Positions 33,384-45,042 of a DNA stretch of 64,000 bases are shown here, in pieces. The stretch is taken from positions 1,334,979 to 1,398,978 of the forward strand of contig CM030934.1 in the NCBI GenBank assembly GCA_018136815.1, given 5' to 3'. A model generated the notes under the pieces. It had not been told where the DNA came from and did not search any database. It saw only the letters and a list, made by a program, of their open reading frames with translations. The position numbers and the translations under genes are program-made. Source of the DNA: Isochrysis galbana. Lineage: Eukaryota > Haptophyta > Isochrysidales > Isochrysidaceae. The stretch's first letter is position 1. Each line of letters starts with the position of its first letter.

Positions 33384-36300
33384 ATGGCGGGCTCGGGCAG
33401 GCGGAGTCCCCAGCGCCACACGTCGCCAGCGCGGAGCCACGGGGTGGGTGGCTCTGCGCGCGAGCGGGCTGGCCGCAACCACGAGCCGTCAGGTGGCATC
33501 TTCGCCTTGCAGAATGCGCAGGCGGCGGAGCGTGCCGCAAAGGAGGCGGCCGTCTCGTCACTCGTTGCCAACCTGCACCAGATCCAGGCCCGTGTCGCGA
33601 GCACGCTGGAGACGTTCGAGGAGAGTGAATCGGCACTAGAACCATGGATGCTCGACGAGAATGAAATGGGACTGGGCGAGGCCATCGATCCGGTCGAGGC
33701 CATGCGGGTGCGCGCAGAGATGATCATGATGTCTCTCGGTCAGGTTGCTGGTGAGCGGACAGAGACTTTGGCAGATCTGCACGCGTCGACCTCTGCGAGG
33801 AGGAGGGAGCTATTGGATGCGGAGAAAAGAGAGGAGCAGCGCCGCCGGCTCTTGGCGGCCTATCCCACGAGTGCGCCCGGTGCCCAAGGCGATTGGGACC
33901 TCCCTAAGGCTGAGGAGTTTTACTTGACCTTGGGAGACATAGAAGAGCAACATGGGCGGATGAGATCGAGGGGCGGCGCTTTTCTGGCAATCTCTTCCCG
34001 CATGCATCGCAGCGTCAACCAAATAATTGAAGAGGCCAGCCGCTGTACCACCGCCGAGGAGAGAGCGGCTGAGCTCGAACGAGCTCTCGAGGAGGTTGTG
34101 GCACAACGCGATGAGATGACGCAACATTTGGAAGATGTGCACGCCGACCTAGCCAGTGCCAAGGCCGAGCTGCGGACACGCGGACGTGCCACACGGCAGA
34201 AGAAGGAGCCGAAGACAGCGGTTGTGGTACAGCCTCAGCCGGAAGTAGCTGAGGTACTGCCGTCCCCACCAACGTCGCATATTGATGAGGAAGCATCCGC
34301 CGAATCGATTGCCTTGGGAGGCGCAACTCTTGGACGCGCCATTGGAGAGTGGCTCGGAGCCGGGAAGGCTACTGGACCACACGCTGATAGCGTCTCACGG
34401 ACCATCATTGTCCAGTTTGAGGCAACTGCATCGGCGGCAGCGCTTGAGATTGAGGCATTGCTGTCTGAGGCAGCGGGTGAGGAGGTGCACATAGGGCAAA
34501 CGGCACGCGAGAAGGCAGCACGCAATCGTGCTAGGGCACGGCTGGCGGAGAAGCGCGCCAAGATTGGAGATGCACCATCAGCCGAGATTGTCCAGGCGCG
34601 CCTGCAGGCGGCGGCACTCGAGCAGACGCTTCTACGCGAGATTAGCTCGCTTGAGGCTTCCGGAAACGCCCACGAGCTCGCCAAGGCTCAGGCTCTCGCC
34701 GAGGAAATGGCACGGCGGGTGGCAACATTGGAGCCTGCCTTGGAAGCGGCCAAGATTGAGCTGCACCAAGTGACCGAACGTGCTGAGGAGGTGCGCTAGC
34801 ATTTATTGAATCCCGGACTCTGGGTGCCAGAGTTGAAACCCTTGTCATTCTTGTGGAACATCAAGAAAATCCTGCCGGAATTTTTATGGACGTCGCGTTG
34901 GACCGCGGCTACGTGTGTCCCTAGAACTCCCTCACCCCCGACCCCAACCCGTCACTCATCCGAGGCTACCAGCTGGAAATGCTGGTTGCCGAACAGCAAT
35001 CCTCTAACCCCCTGGCTCACGCCTTCCTGAAAATGCAGAGTGAAAAGAAGCTCGACGCCATAGGCGCTGCGATCGGTACCTCGGGAGCCTCCGTGGCAGA
35101 TGAGCTCATGTCAATGCGCGAAGCCCTAGTCGCTGCCGCCTTAGCACTTGAGGAGGCCAAGGCGGAGGCGAGACGAGAGATGGCAGCATTAATTGCAGTG
35201 TTTGCATGCGAGGTGGATGAGCTCGAGTCTGAATACGAGGATTGGAGAGAAGAGGCTTTGGGTGAGTGATCGATCGGGGTCTAGTAATCCCTAGTCCCGT
35301 GCAAAAAGAAGCCCTTGCTCTAGGGTGTTGAAAGTGGGGACGCCCTGTGGATAGCACATTGGCCCACATGCGACGCGCTCTCACGATGTTGAGCTCATTC
35401 GGCGTCCATGTTCACAGAGCGCGAGCGCATCCTCAAGCTCGAGCTCGAACGCGTTGGTCTCGAGACGCAGATCCTTGCCGACGAGACAAATGACATTGAG
35501 GTCGCTCTAACATTCGCGAGTAGTGATGCAGCCAAGGTGAGTGTGGGCGCCAAGGTGGAATGGATGTCTCCGAGGCATCCACGGAGCAAATGGATGCCCT
35601 GAAAGACCGCGCGCCTTTGAGTATCGAACTTTGGCCTATGCGGCTTCAGTGGCGTGCACGCCTGCTCCCACAGTTTGAATGTAGAACTTTCCGATGCCAT
35701 TTCTGCTCCACTCCCTTGACAGGCTCGTGCGGACGCTAAAGCGGCCATCTCAGGCACAGACGCTCGCATCCTTAGGCTTCAGGTGAGACTGCGCGCTAGT
35801 TCGGCTGACTCTGACCGGCATGCCATCAAAATTAGCCCAGCACCGTGGGTCGGGGAAACATCACTATGTCCGTTGAGTGCATGGCAGCTGTGCGTCGCTG
35901 GTGGTCTCATCGATGTGTGGTCGTGGGGGTGACACCCTCGTTGCCGTTGCTATTGGCTATTCAGGCATCACACGAAGCGCGCCTGCGCCAGCAACGTCTA
36001 GTTCTAGTGCGCGAGCACGCTGAAAAGCTTGAGGCCAAACGCATGCAAGCTGAAGCCATGTCTCGTGAGAACACTGCCCATTTCTCATCCATGTCTAAGG
36101 CTGAGGCGCGCGTGCATGAAGCTCTGGCCGAAGCGGAGGCGCTCCGTGAGTCGGAGGCTCATGCACAAGAGACGATCGAGGGGTTGCGGGGTGAAGTGCG
36201 TGCACTTGAGTCGGCGTTGGAAGACGCGCGTCGTGCGGCGGTTGCAGATCGTCCGGGTTCGGCGCAAGAGGGTGGAATACTTGGTCGATCTAACCGCCCA

Positions 36301-38901
36301 AGTGACTCCTTGGACATCGAGTTGCGACCAGCCAGTACGGAGAGTACAGATCTAGTTGGACCTACCGTATCGGCCTCACAGCGCTCCTGCGCTGGGACTG
36401 CAACCGCCCTTTCTACGACTGCTGCGGACAGCAATGCCGGCGGCACTCCGGACATCTGGTCGCTCGAGGACGCTTCAACCAGCGAGTTTTCATCTGGGGC
36501 GGCACATAGTCTTTCTCTCGCTTCACGCCCGGAATCTCCTATTGTGAACCTCACATTACTCACGAATATATCAGCACAATCCCCCATCGCCGCTGGCCCT
36601 TGTGTCAATTCCGACATCAGCCCGGATCTTCCGCGCGAGAGCTCGCCTCATGCGTTGGGAGCGTCGCCTACGGGATCACGTAGCACTTCACGTCCATGGT
36701 CAACGGTGCATGCCGGCGCACAATCGGCCCAAGCAATTACGCCCGTTCCAATGTCTATTCCGGCAGGATCGAAACCTAGTACAGGGCGCACTCAGGTGGG
36801 CCAGCTGATCGTTGATGGCGTCTGCGTCGGAACTCTCACGTCGGAGGGGTGTGGGCTATGGAGATGCGAGACCACACGTTCAGTTCGAGGAACGAGTCCG
36901 TGCCGTTCCCAAAGTCCTGTCACTGGCTGGGGTGGGGTGCAACGATCGGGAGCAGGGGATTCGTCATGGATCGGGGCACCAAATGCCAATGCGTGTTCCG
37001 CGCCCTTATGTCGTTCTAGCGATAGCCCACAGATTAGCCCGCCTGTGGGCCCTGTCTTTGCTCCGCCGATGCCAGCCGCCGCCATGGACTCTAGCGCCAC
37101 GGCCGTAGCTGCGCTTGAGGGATCCTTCATCGATCCCGACGACGATAATCTCGCCTTTGTTGTGCAACCTCGGCCCTCTGGTGGGGTTCTACGGAAGCGA
37201 TACACGCCTAACCAGCTTGCTTCTGCACGTCAGACCGCACGGGAACTGCGCGACGCAGCTACAACCGAGCAAGCTGCTATGTTGGCTGTTGCAAACGTGG
37301 TTAAGGGTTCATCTAATGAGAGGAGCCATCAATCAACAGTGCCAAGCGCCCGCTGCACGGCCAGCAGCACTAGATCCGGAGTTGAGGGCGCTGTTTCGAG
37401 CGGGCACGCTCGTGAGGAAAATGGCCGTGTTGCGTACTTGATGCGGGAGGGCGTCGGTTCTTCGCCGGTGATGGGGATTCATACCGCTATTCGCCCCGCG
37501 CTAGTGGCGGCTTCACCTGAGGACGTGAAGGCTGTGCTTTCGCGCTTGTTCGTACGCCAACGGCAGCTATCGTCTCAGCGCGCACTGGACAACTGGGAGC
37601 TGTTCGCATTAGCAGCGAGGCTGCGCCCTCGGCAAGAATTGCTACATAACATGCGACGTGCGCTTGAGCACAGGCGCGACGAACTCCTGCGCAAGAAGAA
37701 TGCTCCCAGGCAGCCACAAAACCAAGATGGACAGCACACTTCGTTCTCTCGGCCACTTTCACCGAACGCAGATCCAACGTCGGCAAGAGGGAGTGTGAGT
37801 TCGTCGACCTCACCGAACTGGACGGACGAGACTTATACTGAGAAGATGCGAGAACGGATAGACAAGCGGCTAGCATGTATTCCTGCACTTCTCGAACGGA
37901 ATCAGCGTCGTTTCGGGTTCTCTATCGAGATTCACTCTATTCGCCGCAACATCTATGCTACCGTCGCGACGCGTCTGCTCACGCGCACGCTCCACGCGCT
38001 GACTCGGCTCACAGATGCCGCCAATACGAAGGCTGCCTTCCCCCTGCGAAAGTTGGGATCTGCGCAGAACCCAGCAGCTGCGGATTTCGATCCCGTCGAT
38101 ATCGAGGATGAGCTGGCCAAAACTGTCTTTTCTCGTGGATACGGTTGGCCCGATACTCGTGACACAGGAGCCGCCCAAGAGCCCAAAGCATCGAAGCGTT
38201 GCGCATCTGTAAATGTGTTGTGCTTAGGGAGTGCTGGTGCCCCGCTTTCGATTGCTCCATCTCAGCCTCTTGAACAATTCTTCTCATCTGCTTCGTGGGA
38301 AGCAGCCCACCTAGCTGCGCAGGCAATGACATCGCGTGCAGGGATTAGCTCCAAACAGAGCCACTTCTCAAGTCGTAGTGGATCCTCTTCTCGCCTACAA
38401 TCGCCCGCCCCTCTGCACCCTCCCAACCTATTGGCACCAGCGTCAGCACGGCGACATCGATCGCCACCGCGCGAAGGAGGCTCCAAACTCTCCACTCATA
38501 GTGGGGGGGGTCGGATGTCTTGCTCTAGCGACCCGCGCCCAGCGACTGCGAACAGCTACATCCCCCCAACTTCAAGCGGTTGGGCGAAAAGTGCATGTGT
38601 GACCTCTCTTGACTCTGCCAAGGTTGGTGGTAATGCATCAACGCCAAGAAGCATTCTCTTCAATGGCCAGCACGAGATTTCAGTCCGTACTACGAGACGA
38701 GGCAAATCAGCACAAGTGTCGAGCAATCCATCGACAACCACCAGTAGCAGTACCAACATCCAAACCTCCATCCAACCGATTGCCCCCAGTCCATCGTCTC
38801 GCAAAGGAGTTGCCGATGCTATTGCTTTTAGTGCGGCGATTCGAAGTGACGCTCTCCGACGAGGACCAGGGCAGTTGTTGTCTCCGGCGCCCATTTCTTG
38901 A
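33384..38901 (+). CDS. large coiled-coil protein, function unknown
   Basis: Five exons (33384-34790, 34973-35261, 35418-35536, 35723-35782, 35965-38901) join in consistent phase to 1,603 residues; all introns are GT-AG. From about residue 45 to 760 the chain is rich in Ala, Glu, Arg and Leu with heptad character (EAALEQTLLREISSLE-like helices, then EARLRQQRLVLVREHAEKLE). The remaining 800 residues are Ser/Thr/Pro/Ala-rich and mostly disordered, with one helical, basic block (SRLFVRQRQLSSQRALDNWE, then IHSIRRNIYATVATRLLTRT; about 1165-1350). No signal peptide, membrane helix or catalytic motif is seen. A centrosomal, basal-body or cytoskeletal role is possible by analogy only. The start directly follows a gypsy remnant, so true 5' exons may have been lost or missed. 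Confidence 0.7.
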
Positions 38902-39014
38902 TTCGTCCCACGATATTGCCGTTGTACATGAAGATGTGATATGGGTCGCATGCACAATATGAACACTCCACGTGACACTCAATGACTCGTTCTCTCGTGC
39001 TCATAATTAAAACA

Positions 39015-39200
39015 TATAATTAGCCTACTTCTATAAGTAGGGGTCAATGGGAGGCCTCGCGCCCCCCTCCCTCCATCGCAGACACCCCCTGGGTGGACGT
39101 GCACAACCATCCTCAGCCCATGGCTTCTGGGAGCGAGCGCGTGTTTGCGAACCTGCAACACCCCACCACACGCCCGCAGGAGCGTGGTGGAGGTCGACAA
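39015..39200 (+). repeat. DR-G, copy 1
   Basis: The segment starts AGCCTACTTCTATAAGTAGG, then GGCCTCGCGCCCCCCTCCCT and CCATCGCAGACACCCCCTGG. It matches segments near 46015 and 48200. The CTACTTxTATAAGTAG core is itself palindromic. Confidence 0.7.
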
Positions 39201-39774
39201 CCTCGAGCGGGGCGGAAGCCATCGCTCCGCTCCGCAGACAAGAAGCGGCAGAGGAATTCTTCGTCCCCCCTCACGAAAAAAGTACTTGCCTCCGGGAAGG
39301 ATAGAGGGAGTTTTCTTCTTCCCCCTCCCCGCGCCTATTCGTACCGAATGAGCAAGCAAGCCGCTTTTTTTTGGCAAGTGGTAAGTCAGGGGGTGTTGTG
39401 GATCATGTGGAGCTGTGGCTGTGGTACGACAAGGTGTGAGTGGAGGATGAGTTGTAACATGAACCGTATGGCCCGACTGGAGCATGGAGGGGGAACAATG
39501 GGGAATCGAGGAGGCGTGCGGGGACGGGGCCGAGGACATGGGCGCGCTCTCAGCCATCACGGGGCGCAGCAGCACGAGAACAGGGACGGAGGACGGACGA
39601 GGGGGCACGGAGGGCGCTCAAGCGGTGGCGCAGAGCGTAGTCAAGACACGGTGGGAAAACGTCACGCGCGGGGGGAAGGGAATCGCGCGGGAAAGATATA
39701 GACAAAAGGGGGCCGGAAACTCAAGGAAGTACTCGGGGAGAGACGGGAGGGGAGAGAGGGGGGGGCACTCGTGA
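39200..39774. other. non-coding spacer between repeats
   Basis: G-rich sequence with long Arg/Gly-rich chance frames on the plus strand (39093-39774). Codon content is low-complexity and no domain is recognised. It probably consists of diverged repeat. Confidence 0.4.
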
Positions 39775-40395
39775 AATAGGAGCCCAGAAGCGCTCATCTC
39801 CCTCGCTAGAGCGAGTGGCCGCGGCGAGCCGCGGCCCTTCCCTCCTGGCTCTGGCGCCCCCGTCTTCTCTTACCCAAACGGGGCGAGAAGATACGTATCT
39901 GCCGGAGGGGAGAGCTGCCGCTCCCCCCTCCCCTCCCTCTTCCCTTTTCCTCCTCTCCAGCTGCTCCTCTCTTCCCTGCGGCGGGGGCCCATGGCGCGCG
40001 CCTGCGGCCCCTCTTCAGGTCCCCAGGTGGCCTGCAGGGGCCTGGGAGCACAGCTCAGGGGGCAGCAGGTGAGGCTGGGGCATGGCCCTGGCCCCTCCTG
40101 CCTCTCCCTTGCTGGCGCTCCAAGCCCCTGCGGGTCGGCTGGAGCTGGCTGGGGGGTCCTGAACGCAGGGGGGCCCAGGGGGAGGAGGGGCTGGTCAGAG
40201 GGATGGACTGGCCACGACGGGCCAGGGCGGGCGAATCAGGCGTGCCTGTGGGGAGAGGGATGGGTCAGCATGGCAGTGTGCTCACTCCTAGCAGGCCATC
40301 AGGCGTGCCAGGAGAGTGGGTGGTTCCTCCCCCATGGCAGGGGAGGAGTGGAGAGAGAGGGGGGCTCGTGGCCCCCCATGGGCGAACTAAGTATA
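39775..40395 (-). repeat. DR-A copy 6 (reverse, subfamily 1)
   Basis: It is the reverse complement of copy 2 (16529-17140), from GGAGCCCAGAAGCGC to GGCGAACTAAGTATAAAAT. The body carries the same CCAAACGGGGCGAGAAG block. Confidence 0.75.
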
Positions 40396-40958
40396 AAATA
40401 AAGTGGAGCAGTATCAGCACACTTTCTCACGCCGCAGACGTAGCGGGGATTTGTATAAGAATTTTTACATATCTTAGATGTGGGCCGCCATTTGCCCATT
40501 GTAGCTGGTGCCCTCGGCACCCCCATGCCGAGTGACCGGGCTACATTGAGCATTGAGCGAGCTTTTGCCCCTCTATTGATCTGAGAAAGGTCTGAAGTCA
40601 CTCACACTTCATAATACACACACAAAAGCAACGAAACCATTAGAAGTGCGAACTGGCTTCGTCACACGGTAGGCAGCACATCAGCTCGAGATCGGATCTC
40701 AACAAGTCAAAACCATGCGACAAAACAGCCACTTTGCCCGCCCGCATTAGAAGAGATGACGTGTCTTCACCATTGACGGGGAAGTATTGACCCATCGGCG
40801 GAGAAGGCTCCGCCGCGATAGGAAAGGTTGTGGACTGGGCATGTTATGCCTGCCCTGATACACCATTGTTGACGCCATCATAGACTATTAGATCTCGCCT
40901 CTTGGCTGACACATTTCATGGATGGAATCAAGCCGATGCGTCCTTTGCAAGTAGTACT
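40396..40958. other. intergenic, no recognised feature
   Basis: Moderate-GC sequence without a supportable gene; presumably it includes the 3' UTR of the next minus-strand gene. Confidence 0.5.
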
Positions 40959-41720
40959 TTAGATACCCATGCCAAAGCCACCATTTTCAAGAAGTTTATG
41001 TGCTGCATATGCGGAAAACTCGCCCACGATCGACCGCCCCCATGCGTTCTTCTCAGCAGCGTCCATGAATTGAGTAGTTGCTGATGTCCTCAAATGGAAA
41101 GGCTTTCCTATTGGCGCTGGAGGATTGAGCCCCACTTCCCATCCAACCTCCTGGGAGGTAGTTTGTGGTGCACGGAATTGCTGCTGCGGATTGAGGACCT
41201 TGCGTACATGCCGCTCCATATCGGTGCGCAGCAGGTCATGAGAAACGTACTCTGTCGGTGCTGCTGGTTGGACATTGTGATCCAGTGCCTGCATGATAGC
41301 ATCCAGCAACTCCTCGAACGACTTTGGAGAATTAGCGACCAAATCGAATAGGAAGTCCGCATCGGACGAAGGATAGGCGTGCACGAATGCGCCCGAATTG
41401 GTGGCGCCCTCGACACGATGTCGGTAGAAGCACGAGAGGAAGTCGCGGACGTGTGCTGTCGTTAGTTTGCCCGATGTGCATACTGTGTCGAACGACTTCT
41501 TGAGCCATGCCCGATCGAGGGGATGGTCCATGTTGAAGAGTGAGAGGTTGAGATTGGCCTGCCCATTCGGTGGCCCATGAAATGTCACGCCAAACGTGCA
41601 CATCGCGGGTGTGCTGCGAGGAGGCGAGGAGAGAGTGAAACCGGCGAGATGGCGGGTCTCTCGACGGCCCGCGGCGGAGCAGGAGAGGGATGCAACGGAA
41701 ATTTTCCCCCTCCCCTTCAT
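40959..41720 (-). CDS. hypothetical protein with axonemal microtubule-inner-protein-like motifs
   Basis: A single 253-residue frame starts at 41720; Met at 41601 is an equally good start and gives about 213 residues. The N-terminal half is soluble and helical (FDTVCTSGKLTTAHVRDFLS, DADFLFDLVANSPKSFEELL), resembling EF-hand-like or DPY30-like helical bundles without a firm match. The C-terminal half has TTSQEVGWEVG and SATTQFMDAAEKNAWGRS. A short NQEIGW/SQEVGW box occurs in CFAP144 (FAM183) and similar ciliary proteins, which prompts the label; it is a motif-level impression. The ODA docking gene shows that the cell has flagella. No introns are needed. Confidence 0.45.
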   Translation of the reverse strand: MKGRGKISVASLSCSAAGRRETRHLAGFTLSSPPRSTPAMCTFGVTFHGPPNGQANLNLSLFNMDHPLDRAWLKKSFDTVCTSGKLTTAHVRDFLSCFYRHRVEGATNSGAFVHAYPSSDADFLFDLVANSPKSFEELLDAIMQALDHNVQPAAPTEYVSHDLLRTDMERHVRKVLNPQQQFRAPQTTSQEVGWEVGLNPPAPIGKPFHLRTSATTQFMDAAEKNAWGRSIVGEFSAYAAHKLLENGGFGMGI

Positions 41721-41724
41721 AGGC

Positions 41725-42295
41725 GTCAGAGTTTTATTGTTGTGTTAGTATAACCTTAGTGCTGCGGGACCGAAGCCCTTCGACGGCAACGGAGCCCCTA
41801 CCCCGCGATGGGGGTGTGCGCGGTTGGCGCATGGCTCGTCCGGTGTATGTGGCTAGGAATGCTAGCTAACAAGATGTCATACGACGCTATGAGTTCTGTA
41901 GTACGTGGTACCCCCGCCGAGAGGTCACCGCACACCGCAATCTCAATCTCCATGATCCATGATCCATGACACCACAGCGCTGACGAATTGGAATGGCCCA
42001 TACATAGGGCCTGAGGGCAATGAGGAAGGAGCGAGGCCGGCGGCAGGCGCGCAGGCGCGGCGCGGGAGACAACTTCGGAGACGCTGACGGGCTGAAGCCC
42101 GTCAGCAAAGGAAGGCGGGCAGGCGGGCTGGGGCGAGGGCGAGGACGGCGGCGAAAGCGACATCGAGCGAGCGGCGAGAGGCGAGGGTGAGTGAGAGGAG
42201 GGCTGTGTTGGCAGGGGCTGGCGAGGAGAGGCGAGACTGTAGGGCATGAGCGTTAGACGAGAGCGAGAGGACGAGAGCGAGAGCGACGGATGACG
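41725..42295 (+). repeat. DR-C copy 2 (longest)
   Basis: The copy starts GAGTTTTATTGTTGTGTTAG, then ACGGAGCCCCTACCCCGCGA, the CTGACGGGCT/AGCCCGTCAG hairpin (42080-42105) and GCGAGAGGCGAGGGTGAGTG near 42175. It contains the unoccupied CTCG site matching the TIR-1A insertion point. The head begins within 5 bp of the start codon of the preceding minus-strand gene. Confidence 0.75.
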
Positions 42296-42389
42296 ACTGA
42301 CGACAGGACGACGGACACAGACACCCAGGAAAACACTTAGGCTTAGGACTTGGACTTAGGACTTAGGACTTAGGTAAGACTTAGGGCCT

Positions 42390-42510
42390 GGTAAAAGTTT
42401 CGCGAAACTCATTGCGAAACTTGGGTCACTTTTTTGGCCCTGAAACTTTCGCGAAACTTGGGCCCCAAAATTGCCCATATGCGAAACTCCGCGAAACTTA
42501 CCGTTACGAC
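42390..42510. repeat. cluster of GCGAAAC motifs in direct and inverted orientation
   Basis: About 120 bp contain GTTTCGCGAAAC (a perfect palindrome) near 42400 and six further GCGAAAC copies, spaced 10-30 bp. It looks like an array of protein-binding sites or a decayed satellite. It is preceded by CTTAGGA repeats (42335-42375). Confidence 0.65.
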
Positions 42511-42559
42511 GTTACGGTTACGGTCGCGGCTGGCGAGAGGCAAGAGGCAAGTAACGAGG

Positions 42560-42960
42560 AGCGAAAAAAAACTGAAGATTCAGGGTTAACACCTATATTG
42601 CTAGACTGGTATCTCTATATATACCTCCCGTTCGTCATCGCCCTTACTTCCCTTTCCTTCGCCCCCTCACCTTCCCCCCCTCGCCCCTCGTTCCTTTTAC
42701 CTTTACTTTGCATGGTTTTGGGGGTGCGGCCCAAGTGCCAAGTGCTCTAGTGCTCTACCATCTACCATGGGCCCGGCTCGGAGTCTCGGGGTGCGAGTTC
42801 CAGGAAGGCCTTTCGTATGCGCTATAGATGTCGTTGCCCTACCTATCGAGGTATTGTGTATTGTGTGCGCCGTGCTCGTATACTTTTGTCGTTTTGGATC
42901 CCTCCTCGTGCCGGATTGGGATTGGGATTGGGATTGTCCTGGTCCTGGTCCGGGGTGCGA
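42560..42960 (+). repeat. DR-D, copy 3 (diverged)
   Basis: The segment begins AACTGAAGATTCAGGG and has the TTCCTTTTACCTTTACTTTG/GGTTTTGGGGGTGCGGCC equivalents of DR-D. It ends around a GGGATTG triplication near 42918. Confidence 0.55.
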
Positions 42961-43308
42961 ACTTAGTTCTTAGTTTTAGTTGTGCCTTGTGCCTATCGTC
43001 TCGTCTCCCGGCTGATTTCCGGGGTGGCTACAACCAAATGTGTCACTCGCAGACGCAGGTGAAGGTGCGGGTGAAGATGTCCCCGCAGGCCTTGCAAAGA
43101 CCTTGGCACGGTCATCATTGAGAAGTTTTGAGTTATGAGTTTTCCTTGTCGTGAGCCTTCTTTTTTGCTGCCGAGTTTTTTTTTATGGAGGTGGGAGGAG
43201 GGGGAGGGGAGTGTGTGGCAGGTGGCAGGCGCGCGCGGCGCGACAGAGAGGCTCTCACCCCACCCAACCCCAGCTTTCCCCGCCGCTCGCCGCCCTGCCG
43301 CTCTGTGA

Positions 43309-45042
43309 ATGGCGCCAGCCGGCAAGTCGACGTCCAGGAGAAGCGAGGCTGCGGCGAGCAGGAGCCCGCGCGAGCCGAGGGCGGGCCCCACACAGCGCCG
43401 GCACAGCCTTCGGTTAGCTTCGAAAGCAGCGGATCCCGAGGCAAAGCCGATACATCGAAAGGCCAAGTCAGAGCGCATCGGCGTCGAAGGCGAGGAAACC
43501 AAGAAAAAAGGTTCAATTAGGGTTGCCTCACTGGTACCAGACGACTCTGAGCACCAATTATCTGCGGACTGCGAGGAAGGCAGAGCCAAACCGTTTACGT
43601 CTCATGAGATCATCATTCGCCAAACTGCTGGTGGCCCAGAGGGTGGGCAAGAGGACTGCAACACTGGATCGTCACGCTCTACTTCCGGGCGCCGATGGTG
43701 GACGGCGTCCCTTGTTGTCGCAGTGTGCGGTTGCCTTCTTGGTTTGGCTGCAGGCGCTGACACACTACCCGCACTGCATCGCGAGTTGGATTTTGAGCCT
43801 AATGCATCCCAGCGAGAGAAGCAGAGTCCTGATCTATCCGCATCAGTGGCGCAGATAGCGACAAGCACAGGCCCCTCTGTAAAACGAGTCCGTGACGTCG
43901 GACTCCACCTGATGCAAAAAGCAATGGGCTTGGCGCAGAAGATTCCCATTCCTGCGTTTTGCTTAGGTGGTGCACCGATTGCGGCGACATTGATGGGGTG
44001 GTTGCGAGCGCCTAAGATCTTTGGATGGACCATCGGGGGCTCGCTGGTTGTGCTTGCGTCCATCATAGCTGGACGAGAAGGCTGGCTCGTCCACCCTGGT
44101 AGCTCGAGATCAGCTGGCCACGCTGCCACCATCGCGGTGTTGGATTCCACCCGCTTGTCTGCGGTTCTTGGAGGTGGTGCCTCATTGTCAGTTGTTGACT
44201 CTTGGCTCAGCGCCTGGCAAGCCTCCATCGTAGAGGATGACTCGTTTGCAGCTGCGAAACTCGTGGTGCAATCTAACGCCCAACAGACAGGAGAGACAAA
44301 CGGAGATCAGCACGGCCTCGAAGAGCTCTTGCACATTTTTCGCGCTCTGGTACCACCCACGGCTTTTCTAGGGTTGTCGGCCCGTGGATGCTCAACCATG
44401 GGCTCAGGCGATGAGAGTGCTGCCTCAGCCGAGGGCACACCGTCGACACTTGGCGTGAATTGTATCACGCGGCTAGAGCGCCATTTAGTGAGGATGAGCG
44501 ATGCCTCCTTACCTGCACTTGTGATCGTTCGAGATTTAGAGAAGTGTGTCAATGATAGCTGCTTCGACAGCTTACTCGGCACCCTCGAAAGATTCATCGA
44601 TCCAAATGTACGGCAGCCGATCCTCACGGCAAGTGGTGTGGTGCGAGCAAACCTAGCCGCCTTCGTGCTCACGGCATCGCATTTGACGGCAGATGAATGT
44701 GCCGAATTGCAAGGACTAGGCGTTGCGGAGATGCAGGTAAGCTTGAGGCCAGAGCATTCGCAAGAATATGGTAGCCTTCTCAGACATGGGTCCAACAAAC
44801 CTTCTGTCGGCTATGGGGATCGCTTTGTGCGCTGTCTGGCACCCTCCCCTGCATCCCATGCGCCGTATGATCGTTTATAGTCCCATCGCCTTGGTTGCTC
44901 TTCATAGGCGCAACTCGCGTCGAATATGGAAAACCTCTGGCCGGCATCTGGCTTCTCAACTGATGTGAGCATCGCTAGACGGGCTTTGATCAATCGATTG
45001 GGCAGAAACAGTGGGGCGGTTGTCTGTGCGCCTTCTTCATAA
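43309..45042 (+). CDS. hypothetical membrane protein with two hydrophobic segments
   Basis: Exon 1 (43309-44736) and exon 2 (44908-45042) are joined in phase 0 by a GT-AG intron with donor ATGCAG|GTAAGC; the product is 520 residues. The first 125 residues are basic and disordered. A membrane helix (WWTASLVVAVCGCLLGLAAG, about 128-148) and a second hydrophobic stretch (IFGWTIGGSLVVLASIIAG, about 237-255) follow. The last 200 residues contain SDASLPALVIVRDLEKCVND and NLAAFVLTASHLTADECAEL, which resemble the Walker-B and sensor strands of a degenerate AAA fold, as in torsin cofactors of the nuclear envelope, but no Walker A is present. That likeness is weak. Exon 2 adds NMENLWPASGFSTDVSIARR. Confidence 0.6.

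Noticed and set aside
33346-33645. Alternative Arg-rich frames over the start of the coiled-coil gene
   Set aside because: Shadow frames of the real coding strand without domain content.
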